A DNA stretch of 64,000 nucleotides. Source: Mallotus nudiflorus (Eukaryota > Streptophyta > Magnoliopsida > Malpighiales > Euphorbiaceae). The stretch covers positions 7,793,001-7,857,000 of the forward strand of contig CANTUR010000239.1 of NCBI GenBank assembly GCA_947683625.1, written 5' to 3'. This document shows, one piece after another, positions 54,216 through 64,000 of this stretch (the first letter of the stretch is position 1; each line of letters begins with the position of its first letter). The translations under genes were made by a program, and so were the position numbers. The notes under the pieces are model-generated. The model was not told the origin of the DNA. It made no database searches and saw only the letters and a program-made list of their open reading frames with translations.

Positions 54216-54450
54216 TACATGTTTATAGTAGCACATAATTTACCATAAAATTTAATATAGTTTAAAATAGCAATAATAATAATGATAATAATAGACAAAT
54301 GGAAATTTCTAGACATTAAGTAGAAAAAAAATACTCACACAAATTAATAACCCTAAATAATATTAACATACATATAATATAATGCATAAGTAATTATTAA
54401 TAATACTATCTAAAAATCCATTTATTTAAATAAATATATAGGGTATTACA
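51297..54450 (-). mobile_element. Solo LTR D (B-related family) inside the C 3' LTR
   Basis: Plus strand starts TGTCACGACCCGAACCTGAG and ends GGGTATTACA, flanked by TTAGC at 51,292-51,296 and 54,451-54,455. There is no internal region, so an element was reduced to one LTR by recombination between its LTRs. It is more diverged from the B LTRs than these are from each other. Leader landmarks: donor GTGAGA (53,642), acceptor TACCTGC read in reverse (52,659), hairpin CTCTACC-TTT-GGTAGAG (52,636-52,652), donor GTAAGTC (52,354), acceptor TTTTTCAG (51,710) enclosed by TGAGGTC and GACCTCA. AT microsatellites at 53,909-53,990 and 54,151-54,207. Confidence 0.93.
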
Positions 54451-55160
54451 TTAGCTCTTGGGGACCGCTAGTGCCATGTGTTTGGATTAAGTGGATGAAT
54501 ACGGCTTGGTGCCTCGGTTGATGCCTTTGCTCTCGGGGACCGGCAGTCTAGCTTGATTAAGTAAGCCTAGTTGGCCATTTTAGAATTTGGGTTTAGGATT
54601 CTACCGAGATTTTCAAAAGTTATATATATACATTATAAATTATTTTCACTAAAACTATATGATTTTCAAAAAGTTTTCAAACCGTACAGCTCTTTTTATT
54701 GACTTACTCAGTGAGGTCTGATTCCCCTCAATCTATTTTTTTCAGGAGCTTGGGAGTTCGACCTCAGACCACCTCTATGTCGAATTTCTTCATCACTGGC
54801 TATATTATGTAGGTTATTATGAGTTGTACTGTAGTAGTGACTCTAGCATACTGCAGTAGTGTGTGTACTATGAGTTTGTATAACTTAAATATACTTATAT
54901 ATTGGAGTTTTAATGAATCACGTTTATGTATAATGTTTAAGATTGATTTATGATATTTGATGATGAAGAACATTTTATAATGCGCACGATCTTATTTATT
55001 TTTAGAAAAGTCAGTTTGATAATGTGTTCTTGTATAATATAAAGTTTTAAATTTGAAATTTTTATTTTTCTTTTCTTTAAGGTTTACTATGGGTTTCGGG
55101 GGCCTTATGCCTATCTATTTCTTAATGTCGGTCACGTGCCCTCGAATTCGGGTCGTGACA
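54451..55160 (+). repeat. Element C 3' LTR, piece 2
   Basis: The first five bases are the right TSD of D (TTAGC); the LTR continues TCTTGGGGACCGC. It matches 42,955-43,660: acceptor TTTTTTTCAG at 54,745 and end GGGTCGTGACA at 55,160. Confidence 0.92.
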
Positions 55161-55165
55161 AATTT
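55161..55165. repeat. TSD of element C, right copy (AATTT)
   Basis: AATTT directly after the LTR end TGACA, matching 17,615-17,619. Confidence 0.85.
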
Positions 55166-55310
55166 TTCAAAAATTATAAAAAAATTAAAAGTCTATATCA
55201 AAATTAAATAATTGTATTTTGACTCTATTAGGCAGAACAAAAGAAAAACTTCATAAAAAGAAAATAGTTATTCTTATTGTGCATCTCATTTAAAATATTA
55301 TAATATAAGC

Positions 55311-55540
55311 TTCTAATTTATTAATTAAAATATACAACTGAGCATTTGATGGACTCAACAATAAGGATAGTGAGGTAAGTCCAACTAATTGACTCCTTTT
55401 ATTCTCTTTAAGTAATTTTTCCTTCTAATTTAGTAATTAAAATATATAACCGAGCATTTGATGGACTCCATAATATGGATAGGGATAGTGAGGCAAATAC
55501 AACTAATTGACTCCTTTTATTCTCTTTAAATAATTTTTCC
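55311..55540. repeat. Two-copy tandem repeat of 112 and 118 bp
   Basis: TTCTAATTTATTAATTAAAA starts copy one (55,311) and TTCTAATTTAGTAATTAAAA copy two (55,423). Both contain GAGCATTTGATGGACTC and CTAATTGACTCCTTTTATTC. Copy two has a small internal GGATAG duplication. No coding sense. Confidence 0.85.
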
Positions 55541-56476
55541 TCAAAAGTTTTCTTAATTTTCATTTTTCCTTACCAAATAAATCCTTGATACTTATAATAA
55601 AACTATTTATGAGACCTTACTTAAAAGTTTAAATTTTCTCCATTAAAAAAAAAAGTTTAAATTTTCTTTTAATTGAATAGTTATCTTTTTCTATCATACA
55701 GAATCTTTATGATTAAAAAATTTAGAATTTTTTTTGGCAATTCTATCTAATTATAGTTGAATTTTTTGACACAAAGCAAAATAAATGTGTTTTTGGTTGA
55801 GGTGCTTTATAACCCTATATTAGTTTTCTTATGCTTTACCTCACGAGCACCTATACTTTTTTTTAATGTGGAAAAGATAAATTTTTCATTTGTTAAAAAT
55901 TTAAAATATTAATTAATAAATAACATAAATAAATGTACAATAAAAATTATTAAAAATAAAATCTTACTTAAATTGTAAAATTTTTCATTGATAAAGAGTT
56001 ATTTAGATTTATAACTCAGTGATGTATTCGACAATTCATATTCTCCATTTAATGACATTTATTAGTTATAAATCTATCATTTGATTTTTAAATGAGTCAA
56101 ACAAAATTTTCACAATGAAAAATATAAAATTCGTAGAAGATAATCATCAAAATTTTATGAAGAATATTAAGAATTTCAACAGAAAATTCAAAAATTTAAA
56201 CAGAAAATAAATTAATTAAAAAATTTAGATTTATTAATTTTTTAAAAAAGTATATAAAGTAGAAAACAGGAAAATCACTATCAATTTAAAAGATAATCAA
56301 TGATGGCCAAAATAAAAATATTTAATGAAAAAAAAACCACAAGCTATAATTTTTCTATTGTGTTATTGAGTGTTCGTCTAAATTTCTTTGTGATTTTTGA
56401 GCTGAATTTAGCACCTTCATTGAAAGTTCTTTTCAAGTTTAGCCCTGAATTTAATGATAAAATTACAGGCTACACC

Positions 56477-56516
56477 AACTTTAACCTAATTATTTTTAAA
56501 TAATTAGGTTAAAGTT
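56477..56516. repeat. Perfect 19-bp inverted repeat with a 2-base loop
   Basis: AACTTTAACCTAATTATTT, TT, then the exact reverse complement AAATAATTAGGTTAAAGTT. No poly-T tract or gene end makes it a clear terminator; it may be the scar of a foldback element. Confidence 0.85.
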
Positions 56517-58129
56517 ATGCATTTTCATATTTCTATAACATGATTTTTTTTTTTTTCAATTGTCATTTTCTACGTTTTCTCCTTGTTTTCTGTCTCTCTT
56601 TCTTTTCTCTTTCTCCCTATTTTTTTCATCTATTCTCTCAAATATAAAATTAGTCTCATTAACTATAGATTAATTAAAATCTTTTGTAGGCCTGAGCAAG
56701 CACATAAACTTTCTAGTTAACTTTATTCTTATATCATATAAATCTTTGCTTTTTCATCTTTTTTTTTTTTATTATTGAAAACTACATCTTACAATGTAAT
56801 AGATAATATTAATTGTCATTACTTTTTGCTAGTTAATATTTGGATTATTCTTGAATTCTCTTCTTTTTTTTTCTTGTTCCAATTTTATTTCTATTGTATT
56901 TTTTTCTGGTTCTTTGATAAAGTGTATTAGCTTGTCAATATATTTCTATTTCTATTTGATTGACTTGAAAAAATCTAAAACGCTATTTGTTATTATTAAA
57001 TTTAGTTGTTTCGGTTGTTTTAGTTATTTTGGTTGTTATATTTCTATTTCCATTGGATTGGTTTGAAAAAAAATTTATAAGTTATTTGTTGTTTTCTTTA
57101 ATTATTTTAATTGTTTGGATTGCTTCAATAGTTTTGATTATTTCCTAATACGTTAAAACAACCACTGTATTTTTAACCTAAATACTTTCAAATACCATAT
57201 TTTTGGAAGAAAAAAAACTGTATTTTTAATTTTTTTCATTTATTATTATTATCTTTTTAAATCCCTAATTTAAATCATCCATTTCCATAGGCTTCTTTTT
57301 TTTTTTGAACATTAATCCATTTCCATAGATCAATCTTCAAAAGTGCATTAATTTTTTGTGGGCTTCACCTAGCCCATTAATCATCACCCAAGCCCTTAAG
57401 TCTAGTTTCTTCTTATTTCTTTTTAATTTTTTTGAAAAAGCATTAATAATAATTTTTAAAGAATATTAAATTTTACATGCTTATATGGGAAGAATTGTTA
57501 CCGACACCTCATGGTACGGAAGAAAATTGCTCTTAAATATTATCACTAAATTAAGTGCTCATTTGCTACCTTATAGAGTTTAATAATGTTGAAGATCATT
57601 AGATCATCAAATCTTGATAATTCTTTTTTTTTATGTATATAATTAGAAATATATAATATAGAAATGTAAATTCCAATACTTGTGATGACAAAGGAGACTT
57701 TATATTTAGTGGAATCTGAATTTCAATGTCCCATCTTCTTTAAAACAATAAAAAAATCTATTAGTGGCTATTTGGGGAGTTTAGAGAGAATAAAAAATAA
57801 ATAAATAATATTAGTTAACTTACAGATAAAAAAAAAATTAAATAATCTTTTATATTTAAAAAACTTTTGAAAGTAAGAAAATAACAACAATAAAATAATA
57901 ATATTTTTAATATAGATGAAGAGATAAATTTTATGAAATTTTTTCATAAATAGCTAAAAAAATCAAAAATAATATCAAAAGTCATATTGATCAAAAGTAT
58001 TTTTAAAAATAGTTTTAAGTAATTTTTTTTTTTCAAATCTAGACTATAATTCTTCTAGAAGCTTTTTCAAAAACAAAATCAGATATGGCTGATATAATTT
58101 GACTAACCACATTACTAATTTGATTCTTT

Positions 58130-58400
58130 TATTTTTTTTAATCAAACATTTTTTTCTACTTTGTTTTTTTTTTCTCAACATATTTTTGCTAAACTTTTTT
58201 TTACTATTTGTAAGATACTGTTTTTTATCAAAAAATTTTCTGAATATTTTTTTAATGCTCAACATTTTTTCTATTTTTAAAGTACTCTTAACATTTTTTA
58301 AGGTACTGTCACATTCTTTTTTTTCCTCAATATTTTTTTCTCTTTAAAACTTTTTTAAGGTACTATCTTCTTTTTTTCTTAATATTTTTTTTTTTTTGTG
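58130..58400. repeat. T-rich degenerate tandem stretch
   Basis: Blocks such as CTCAACATTTTTT, CTCAATATTTTTT and AAGGTACT recur irregularly at roughly 40-60 base spacing. It looks like a decayed minisatellite. Confidence 0.4.
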
Positions 58401-58495
58401 TATTTATAACATCCACAAAAGCTTATTTTTCTCAACATCATTACTACTTAGTGCTATTTTTATTATATTCTTCCACATCAATAACCCGAAATATC

Positions 58496-58526
<31 letters not shown>

Positions 58527-58639
58527 TACTTTTTTTTATAGAGTACTCTTTGATAAAGTGTATTAGTTTGTTAATTGTGCATACTGATCAATAAAATATA
58601 TTGTAACACATCTTTAATACAATAAATGAAAATAAATTT

Positions 58640-60180
58640 CATTTATGGAGTAAATATGTGTAGGCCATGGGATTTAGCGCTTGTCCAAGTGTTTGACGAC
58701 TACGATACTGTGTGGGCTCGAGGCCCACCAGAAAATACAAAATAGGTCTTAAAGCGTAATCAGATATGGATTGCCACTCAAATGAGAGCCAGGACACACT
58801 TATATGACAACTGGATTCCACGGAGGTTCCTATAAGCTATCATCAGATAACGGGTTTGAAAATTGGATTAGGCTTTCAGAATGCCCACCCAACCATGTGA
58901 TTGGCCTCCGTTTGTGTTTTGTATTCTATTATCTTTAATTATTCAATTCTTTCTTTATTAACATGTGAATTATGATTTCCTTCAAACAATTGTCACATTT
59001 TATATTTAAGTTCAGGTTTGCACATTAATTTAGTTTCGAGCATTTGATCCCAACATTTATTAAAATAGTAACTTACAAAATACATTTAAATCAAATGGGG
59101 AAGGAATTAAGGATTACAACATTTTATGCAAATAAAAGTGTAATAAATGGAAATAAACCGAAAATAAACCAAAAGTAAACAAGTATTAAACTACACATAA
59201 ATGTAAATAAAAGGCCAAGAGGGTCATGAGCTAAGATTGGATGATCAAGATCACTCCAATTCCTTGTGATAAACAAAATATTAGCTCCCAAAACTTGTAC
59301 ACTCCTACAAAAGAGAACCCACAAGGTTAATTTATAGGCCAAATAAATACCATTAAGGACGACAAACACCTAAATGAAAATTAAGCAAAATAATAAATTG
59401 ATCATGCAAAGAAAACCAAAAGTACAAAATCATAGGAATTGATGAGAACTCGTACTAAATATGATTTATAAGAAATATTAAGACAAAGTCGTGCAGGGCC
59501 CTATCATAGTGGCGATCACCTCATGGTAGTGGGGCGTTGCTTAATCAGTAAGCACGGGTGACTCTTAAAAAAGCAACAAACTTCTATCTTAAGTAAACCA
59601 CAACTAATACAAGTAAACTAAACTTATAACTACCCTGATACTTTAGTGGATCATGTTAAGAACATAGCAACAAGTAAGCAACAAAATTAAGAAATAAGCA
59701 AATAAGTAAGTAAATGAAGATTTATATAAATCCAAAAACTCTAAAGAAAACTTTATAATAAGTAAAGATTATTACTAAATGAAAAATCTTCTTTTCTAAA
59801 ATAGTTGGCCCTTAGAGGTTGTTTATGATATGGCCTCCACTTAAATGCAAGAAAAATCCCCCCTTCTTCCTTGAAAATGGATGTTTTAACTTGTTTTTCC
59901 TCTTTCCTCCTTAAGAACTTTTTTTCCTTCTTTTTCCAGAGCTCCTCCCCCTCTTTTTTGCCTGTAGTTGGTTTTTTACTCAGACGTGCCAATGTAGACA
60001 ACGAGGTTTAGTGGGAATTTAAAATTTTAGCAACTACGACACTATTTGAGCTCAAGGCTCTAGAGAACACACTACTATATCATAAAGGCATAGTGTGAAG
60101 ATAAGGAGTCGCCACACAAGGTAATAATTACGACAAATCAAAGGTGGTGATAACTCGATTCTTAAAAAAAACAGTTAACA
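58640..60180. repeat. Tat-family LTR/leader fragment, with a second partial copy at its right end
   Basis: Blocks shared in order with 11,930-13,030: the GACGACTACG and TGTGGGCTCGAGGCCCACCAG region (58,693-58,733), GATTCCACGGAGGTTCCTA (58,815), GGGGAAGGAATTA (59,096) and a dyad-rich stretch with GGCGATCACCTC (59,515). Near 60,031 a second copy of the first block appears (CAACTACGACACTATTTGAGC, then GGAGTCGCCAC at 60,106), so the fragment may be a broken or partly duplicated LTR. No pol domains accompany it. Confidence 0.55.
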
Positions 60181-62023
60181 CCATAACTAGGAAATTCTAA
60201 ATACGAAATACTAACTTATTTTAATCTTGTGTTCATTTAGAATTACCTTATTAATTACTAAATTATTCTCTATTTACATGTAGTTTCATATAAACTCTAA
60301 TTTAGGATACATCTAATTTCAAAGGCAACTAGTCATGAAACATGTAATATCCCGTGTTTTTAAAATATTTTTACACTGTACCGGGATATGCAGTGTTAAT
60401 AATTTCTGTATTTTACATGATATTTTTACGAGTTAATATGTATTTAAAACCTAGTTTAATTATTGTGTATTATTTTCAGTGCTTTACGTAAAATTTTCCC
60501 GGGACTTGCATTTTCGGGGAAATTTTCACCTAAACAATGTATTATTAATTATTTTAAATGTATTTACGGACTTGCATGAACTCATACGTATTTTTAAATT
60601 ATTAAATAAAGCCTGTGTGTGTATAATTATTTAATTAGGGTTTATTATTACCCTAATATTTTATTAAGTATTTATTTGTTTTATTGTTATTTAATTAATT
60701 TCATTTAGTATAAATTATTAAAATATTAAATTTTATGTGTGTGGTGTATATTTGATGTGTGTAATTTAATATTATTTTAATATATAGTATAAAGTAATAT
60801 ATATATACATATATTTGTCAAAAATCAAAAAGTTCAGAAAATTACCATTTTGCCCCCGATCATCCCTTTCTTCCCCGATTCTTCCCTTCTCCGTTTTCGG
60901 TCGCTGCCGTGACGTTTCTTCACCGTGGGTGTGCCGTCCGGTGTGCCACCGTCTTCCCCCGACCAATTTCGCCGCCTGAGGAGGCTGTTTCAGGCGTCTG
61001 GAGATCGATTTTGGCCGGAGAAGCCGAAAATCGATCCACCGTCGATCACGCCGACCGGCCACCGTTTTCGACACCCGCCGGTCTCTTTCTTCTCCTTGAG
61101 CTCCGATGAGTGTGATTCTAGCTTTGGTTTGAGCTGAATTGGTCTAGATTTTCTTAGGTTTTGATTTTTCAATTTCGGCCTATTAGGGTTTTTTATTTTT
61201 TTGAGCTTCGAATTGATTGATTCATGAAACTCCCTTCACAAATGTTGATCCTAGTAGCTTAATCTACATGTATGAATTTTTGTAGAATTTTTGGAGATTT
61301 TTTGGATTTTTGGGTATTTTTGAATATTTTAATATTATTTTCTAATTTTCGGAAATTAATTATTTAAATTATGAAATTGGAGTTTATGGTTAAATTAGGT
61401 GTTGAAATGAATTATAGGAATTTATTTGGAATTTTTATGAATTTCTAAGTATTTATTTTGAATTAATTGAGTTTATGTGATTTTGAGAAATTAGGGTTTA
61501 AATGTGTTTTTATTTGAATTTAATTGGTTAATTGAGTTTAATTATTGATATTATTGATAAATATGTTGAGAAAATTAATTTTGGATAATTGTATGATTTT
61601 TGGTGAATTTTTGAAGTAATTTAAGTATATTTATATATATAGGGGTATTTTGGTAATTTTACCCTAAATTGTCTAAAAATGTAATTTAATTGGTTTTAAT
61701 ATTTATTTAAGGTATAAAAATGATTTCTACAAAATATTTGGTATTTTTAACTAATTAAAACTATTTTTCGTGAATTATTTTCAATTATATATATAATATA
61801 CGGTTTTTCTAATAAAATGAGTTTTAATCGGTTTTTACAGTATTTTAAGGTTAATTATGTAATTTCCACCTATAAAATGTAATTTTGTGATTTAAGGATA
61901 TTTTTGGTATATCTGGAATATGTTCTGTGTTTGTGGACCCCGTCGGTAGACTGTAGTCTGGAGTCCGACCGAGGGGTTGTGAATGAGATGTGGTGTTTAT
62001 TTTCGAAGTGTATTTCTTTGCAG

Positions 62024-62277
62024 GGTCGGCTCTACTCTTTTGAGTAGAGAGATGTCCGTTTTACAGGGGAGGTTCTGCCGGATTTTCGGTAGAATTCTCG
62101 TAAAACGTGATGTCCAGTCGAACCCTAATTCTGTTTCCGTATTTAAATACTCTAGATCGAATTCTAGGATTTATGTTAGGTTTATTCTGATGTTGGTTAC
62201 TTATTTCTTGTTTAGTTGCGCCGAGACCGAGGGCTAGTGGACCAGGCCCGTCGGACCAGTCTCGTGGAGCGCATTAG
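62024..62277 (+). promoter_or_regulatory. Hairpin-rich leader segment (candidate exon 2) of the F LTR
   Basis: Bounded by an acceptor-like TTTGCAG and a donor-like GTGAGTT. It begins with an 8-bp perfect hairpin CTCTACTC-TTTT-GAGTAGAG (62,030-62,049). A larger hairpin follows with outer stem GTTTTAC/GTAAAAC (62,058-62,064 and 62,100-62,106) and inner stem TTCTGCCG/CGGTAGAA around a 6-base loop. Equivalent segments exist at 19,104-19,356, 27,327-27,578, 30,829-31,138, 32,271-32,576, 50,643-50,952 and 52,355-52,658. Function unknown; packaging, dimerisation or expression control are possibilities. Confidence 0.6.
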
Positions 62278-62784
62278 GTGAGTTACTGTACTATGTATAC
62301 ATGCTTAGGATGCATGATTTAGAAATATATGTTTTACTTTGATTAAAATGCATAAATAATGTGATTTGTATTTAAGTATATTTTTGATTTATTTTTGGTA
62401 TATATTAAATTATATACATGTTTTATTAATAAAATATATTTAAAATGTTTTTAAATATATTTTTAGTTTAATTTATGATTTGATTGAGTTCATTTGACGT
62501 ATATATACTCGAAATATACCTGGTTTACTTTTGGTATATTTCTGGTATATATATATGTGGTTTATGTTGTTATTTTATTGAAATTCATGCATCATTTATT
62601 TTTATGAATGGATGTTTTATATTATTAATGAAGGATATCAATAGAACGTGCTACCTAGTGGGCAGCACTAGGACCGAGTACGTACCGGTACGCCTATAGT
62701 CTTTAGGCTATAATACTAACTTATTTGTGGATATTCATTGATTATGATCATTGATATGTGAGATGTGGTTTGTGGGTGTGATTG

Positions 62785-62876
62785 CTGGAGCTCGGTTGAC
62801 CAAGTGTCCTCGAGGCCACTCACACTGACAGTCAGACTGCTGGAGCTCGGTTGACTTAGTGTCTCGGGGCCAGTCT
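62785..62876 (+). repeat. Two-copy minisatellite in the F LTR
   Basis: Two copies of CTGGAGCTCGGTTGAC followed by AGTGTC(C/T)CG(A/G)GGCCA. Matches 18,508-18,602 and 26,727-26,825 in A. B, C and D carry a diverged three-copy version (GGTGCCTCGGT and CTCGGGGACC units in sense) at the same relative place. Confidence 0.8.
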
Positions 62877-63139
62877 ACTGTCTAAATGGATTAAGTGGAT
62901 ATCTTTGGAATAAGTGAGCCTGTATGGCCAGAGTGTTGTTTAACACTATTTCCGAGGTTGCGATATTCTAGGGTTCTATGTGATCCTTCATAAAAGATGA
63001 TTTTCAGATAAAATATATAAAAATGATTTTTATTGCATCTGTGTGCAATTGCCTATATATATGCATATTATATATATACTGTTGATTGTATGCATTATCA
63101 CTTAGTGTGTATGTATATGTATTATAGTAATTCACTCAG

Positions 63140-63198
63140 TGAGGTCTGACTCCCCTCCGTTGACTATTTTTCAGGAGAGTCAACATCCTCAGACCTCA
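63140..63198 (+). promoter_or_regulatory. Splice-acceptor-like site enclosed by a stem in the F LTR
   Basis: A perfect 10-bp outer stem TGAGGTCTGA / TCAGACCTCA (63,140-63,149 and 63,189-63,198) and a 7-bp inner stem GTTGACT / AGTCAAC (63,159-63,165 and 63,178-63,184) surround TATTTTTCAG|GAG. The outer stem is kept in A and, as TGAGGTC/GACCTCA, in B, C and D. Confidence 0.6.
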
Positions 63199-63580
63199 GT
63201 AGCAGGTCGATACGCCGGATTTCTTCCGCCCCGGCTTCTTTATGTAAACTGTCTACTTGAGTCTTATTTATTTTATCTAGACACTGAAGTAGTTGTGAAT
63301 TAAAGTATTGGATTTCATGTACTTTATTTTAAAAAAATGTATTATGTTGAAACTGGATTTGTATTAAAGATTATATATTTATGAGATGGGATTTTGATTA
63401 AATCCAGTGGATGAGAATAATATTATGATATTATGATTTTTATTTTCCGCTGCATATTATACTGTTACTGTTATTATGGCATGATTTATTTTATTTTTAG
63501 GCTTACTACGGGTTCCAGATTCGAAAGAATTCTCGTTCCCTAGCGCCGGTCATGGCCTCTGTTTTGGGTCGTGACAAAGT

Positions 63581-63592
63581 TGGTATCAGAGC
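63581..63592 (+). other. Element F primer binding site (tRNA-iMet)
   Basis: TGGTATCAGAGC four bases after the LTR end. Confidence 0.92.
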
Positions 63593-63775
63593 GGAGTTCT
63601 GTGTCAGGGCTTAGTTATGTGAGTTGTGGCCCTAGTTTTTGAGTTGTGTTTTCTTTTGGTAACTACTGCAGTGTATTAGGTTCGAGTATGTCTTGATAAG
63701 TATTCCTTGCTGTAGTTTTCAGCGTTATTCCTCCGTTGTCTATTTTGTCTGAATCTTTCCGTTTGTCTTTTCAGT

Positions 63776-64000
63776 ATGAGGTGGCGAGCGCGTGTCGCTC
63801 CACCGGTCGTTGAGGCCGAGGATGATGAGTCTTTTCAGGATGAGGTTTTACCTCCTGAGCAGCCAGTTAGGCGTAGAGGTCGTGGCAGAGGTAGACCTCG
63901 AGGAGCGGCAGGTCGCCGTAGGCAAAGAGAGTTACAGGACGAGGAGCCTGTTGAGCCTGAATTTGATGCTCCTGTTCCTCCAGTTGTTCAGCCTGTTCAG
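63776..64000 (+). CDS. Element F Gag, N-terminal 75 codons (partial)
   Basis: Open from ATG at 63,776 to the window end. N-terminus MRWRARVAPPVVEAEDDESF, then a basic Arg/Gly stretch RRRGRGRGRPRG, an acidic stretch and PVPPVVQPVQ. It aligns residue for residue with element A Gag (MRRRARV...), including the position where A has a premature TAG and F has CAG (PPVVQ). Gag would form the particle that packages element RNA. Whether the rest of F is intact cannot be seen. Confidence 0.85.
   Translation, partial: MRWRARVAPPVVEAEDDESFQDEVLPPEQPVRRRGRGRGRPRGAAGRRRQRELQDEEPVEPEFDAPVPPVVQPVQ

Larger units (their letters stand above)
55541..58639. other. AT-rich DNA without recognisable genes
   Basis: Short frames of up to 82 codons are low-complexity and lack domains. 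Contains a perfect palindrome at 56,477-56,516, a T-rich degenerate repeat stretch at about 58,130-58,400 and an AT/AC microsatellite near 58,495-58,525. Probably flanking genomic DNA of the nest. Confidence 0.5.
60343..63576 (+). repeat. Element F 5' LTR (3.23 kb)
   Basis: Starts TGTAATATCCCGTGTTTTTA and ends GGGTCGTGACA, matching the A LTRs in reverse orientation. It carries a TATA-like AT tract near 60,780, a GC-rich segment 60,840-61,100, donor 1 changed to CCG|ATGAGT (61,106; GTGAGT in A), acceptor TTTGCAG (62,023), donor AG|GTGAGTT (62,278) and acceptor TTTTTCAG (63,174). Promoter position is inferred only. Confidence 0.92.
60343..64000 (+). mobile_element. Element F: A-family Tekay/Del-type element, truncated by the window end
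   Basis: 5' LTR 60,343-63,576, primer site 63,581-63,592 and gag start 63,776, reading off the right edge. It is the same family as A but opposite in orientation. The visible gag is open. Left flank is AAACA (60,338-60,342); the matching right TSD lies outside the window. Confidence 0.92.

Noticed and set aside
58044..58347. Opposed 73- and 82-codon frames
   Set aside because: Lys-rich and Phe-rich products of a T-rich low-complexity stretch.

Overview
The window looks like an AT-rich heterochromatic or intergenic block of a flowering-plant genome, probably a eudicot. No functional host gene, tRNA, rRNA or CRISPR array is visible. Nearly everything recognisable is Ty3/gypsy LTR-retrotransposon: one degraded Tat-lineage element (dual RNase H) and a nest of Tekay/Del-type elements, identified by long 3.1-3.3 kb LTRs, a tRNA-iMet primer site and a chromodomain-like integrase tail. 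Names A, B, C, D and F below are mine.

Layout. (1) 1-13,030: a decayed Tat-lineage element on the minus strand. Gag, protease, RT, RNase H, a second archaeal-type RNase H and integrase run from 11,219 down to about 5,040. On the opposite strand, downstream of its pol, lie two decayed intron-bearing modules: a plant-mobile-domain (PMD) gene at 920-3,022 and a DUF7745-like gene at 3,522-4,697. (2) 13,040-17,614: AT-rich DNA with microsatellites, a 45-bp duplication and a foldback element at 16,955-17,484. (3) 17,615-55,165: host element C (+), bounded by the target-site duplication (TSD) AATTT. Its 5' LTR is split by element A (17,802-29,260, minus) and element B (31,218-42,684, minus, TSD ATTTA). 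Its 3' LTR is split by solo LTR D (51,297-54,450, TSD TTAGC). (4) 55,166-58,640: AT-rich DNA without genes. (5) 58,640-60,180: fragment related to the Tat non-coding segment at 11.9-13.0 kb. (6) 60,343-64,000: element F (+), same family as A, cut by the window edge just inside gag.

Elements A, B and C are all coding-defective. A is one uninterrupted reading frame broken only by five stop codons. B has eight stops and two frameshifts. C has many lesions and has lost key protease, RT and integrase residues. Most readable stops fit C-to-T decay, as expected for methylated, silenced copies. A and B have almost identical LTR pairs and are young; C is clearly older.

The most interesting signals are: (a) the antisense PMD and DUF7745-like pair attached to the Tat element; (b) a leader architecture shared by all Tekay-type LTRs here, with two potential introns at matching positions, a hairpin-rich middle exon whose stems differ in a pairing-preserving way between families, and a second splice acceptor enclosed by a stem; (c) two premature stops shared by B and C. 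There is no evidence for a new cellular pathway or defence system.
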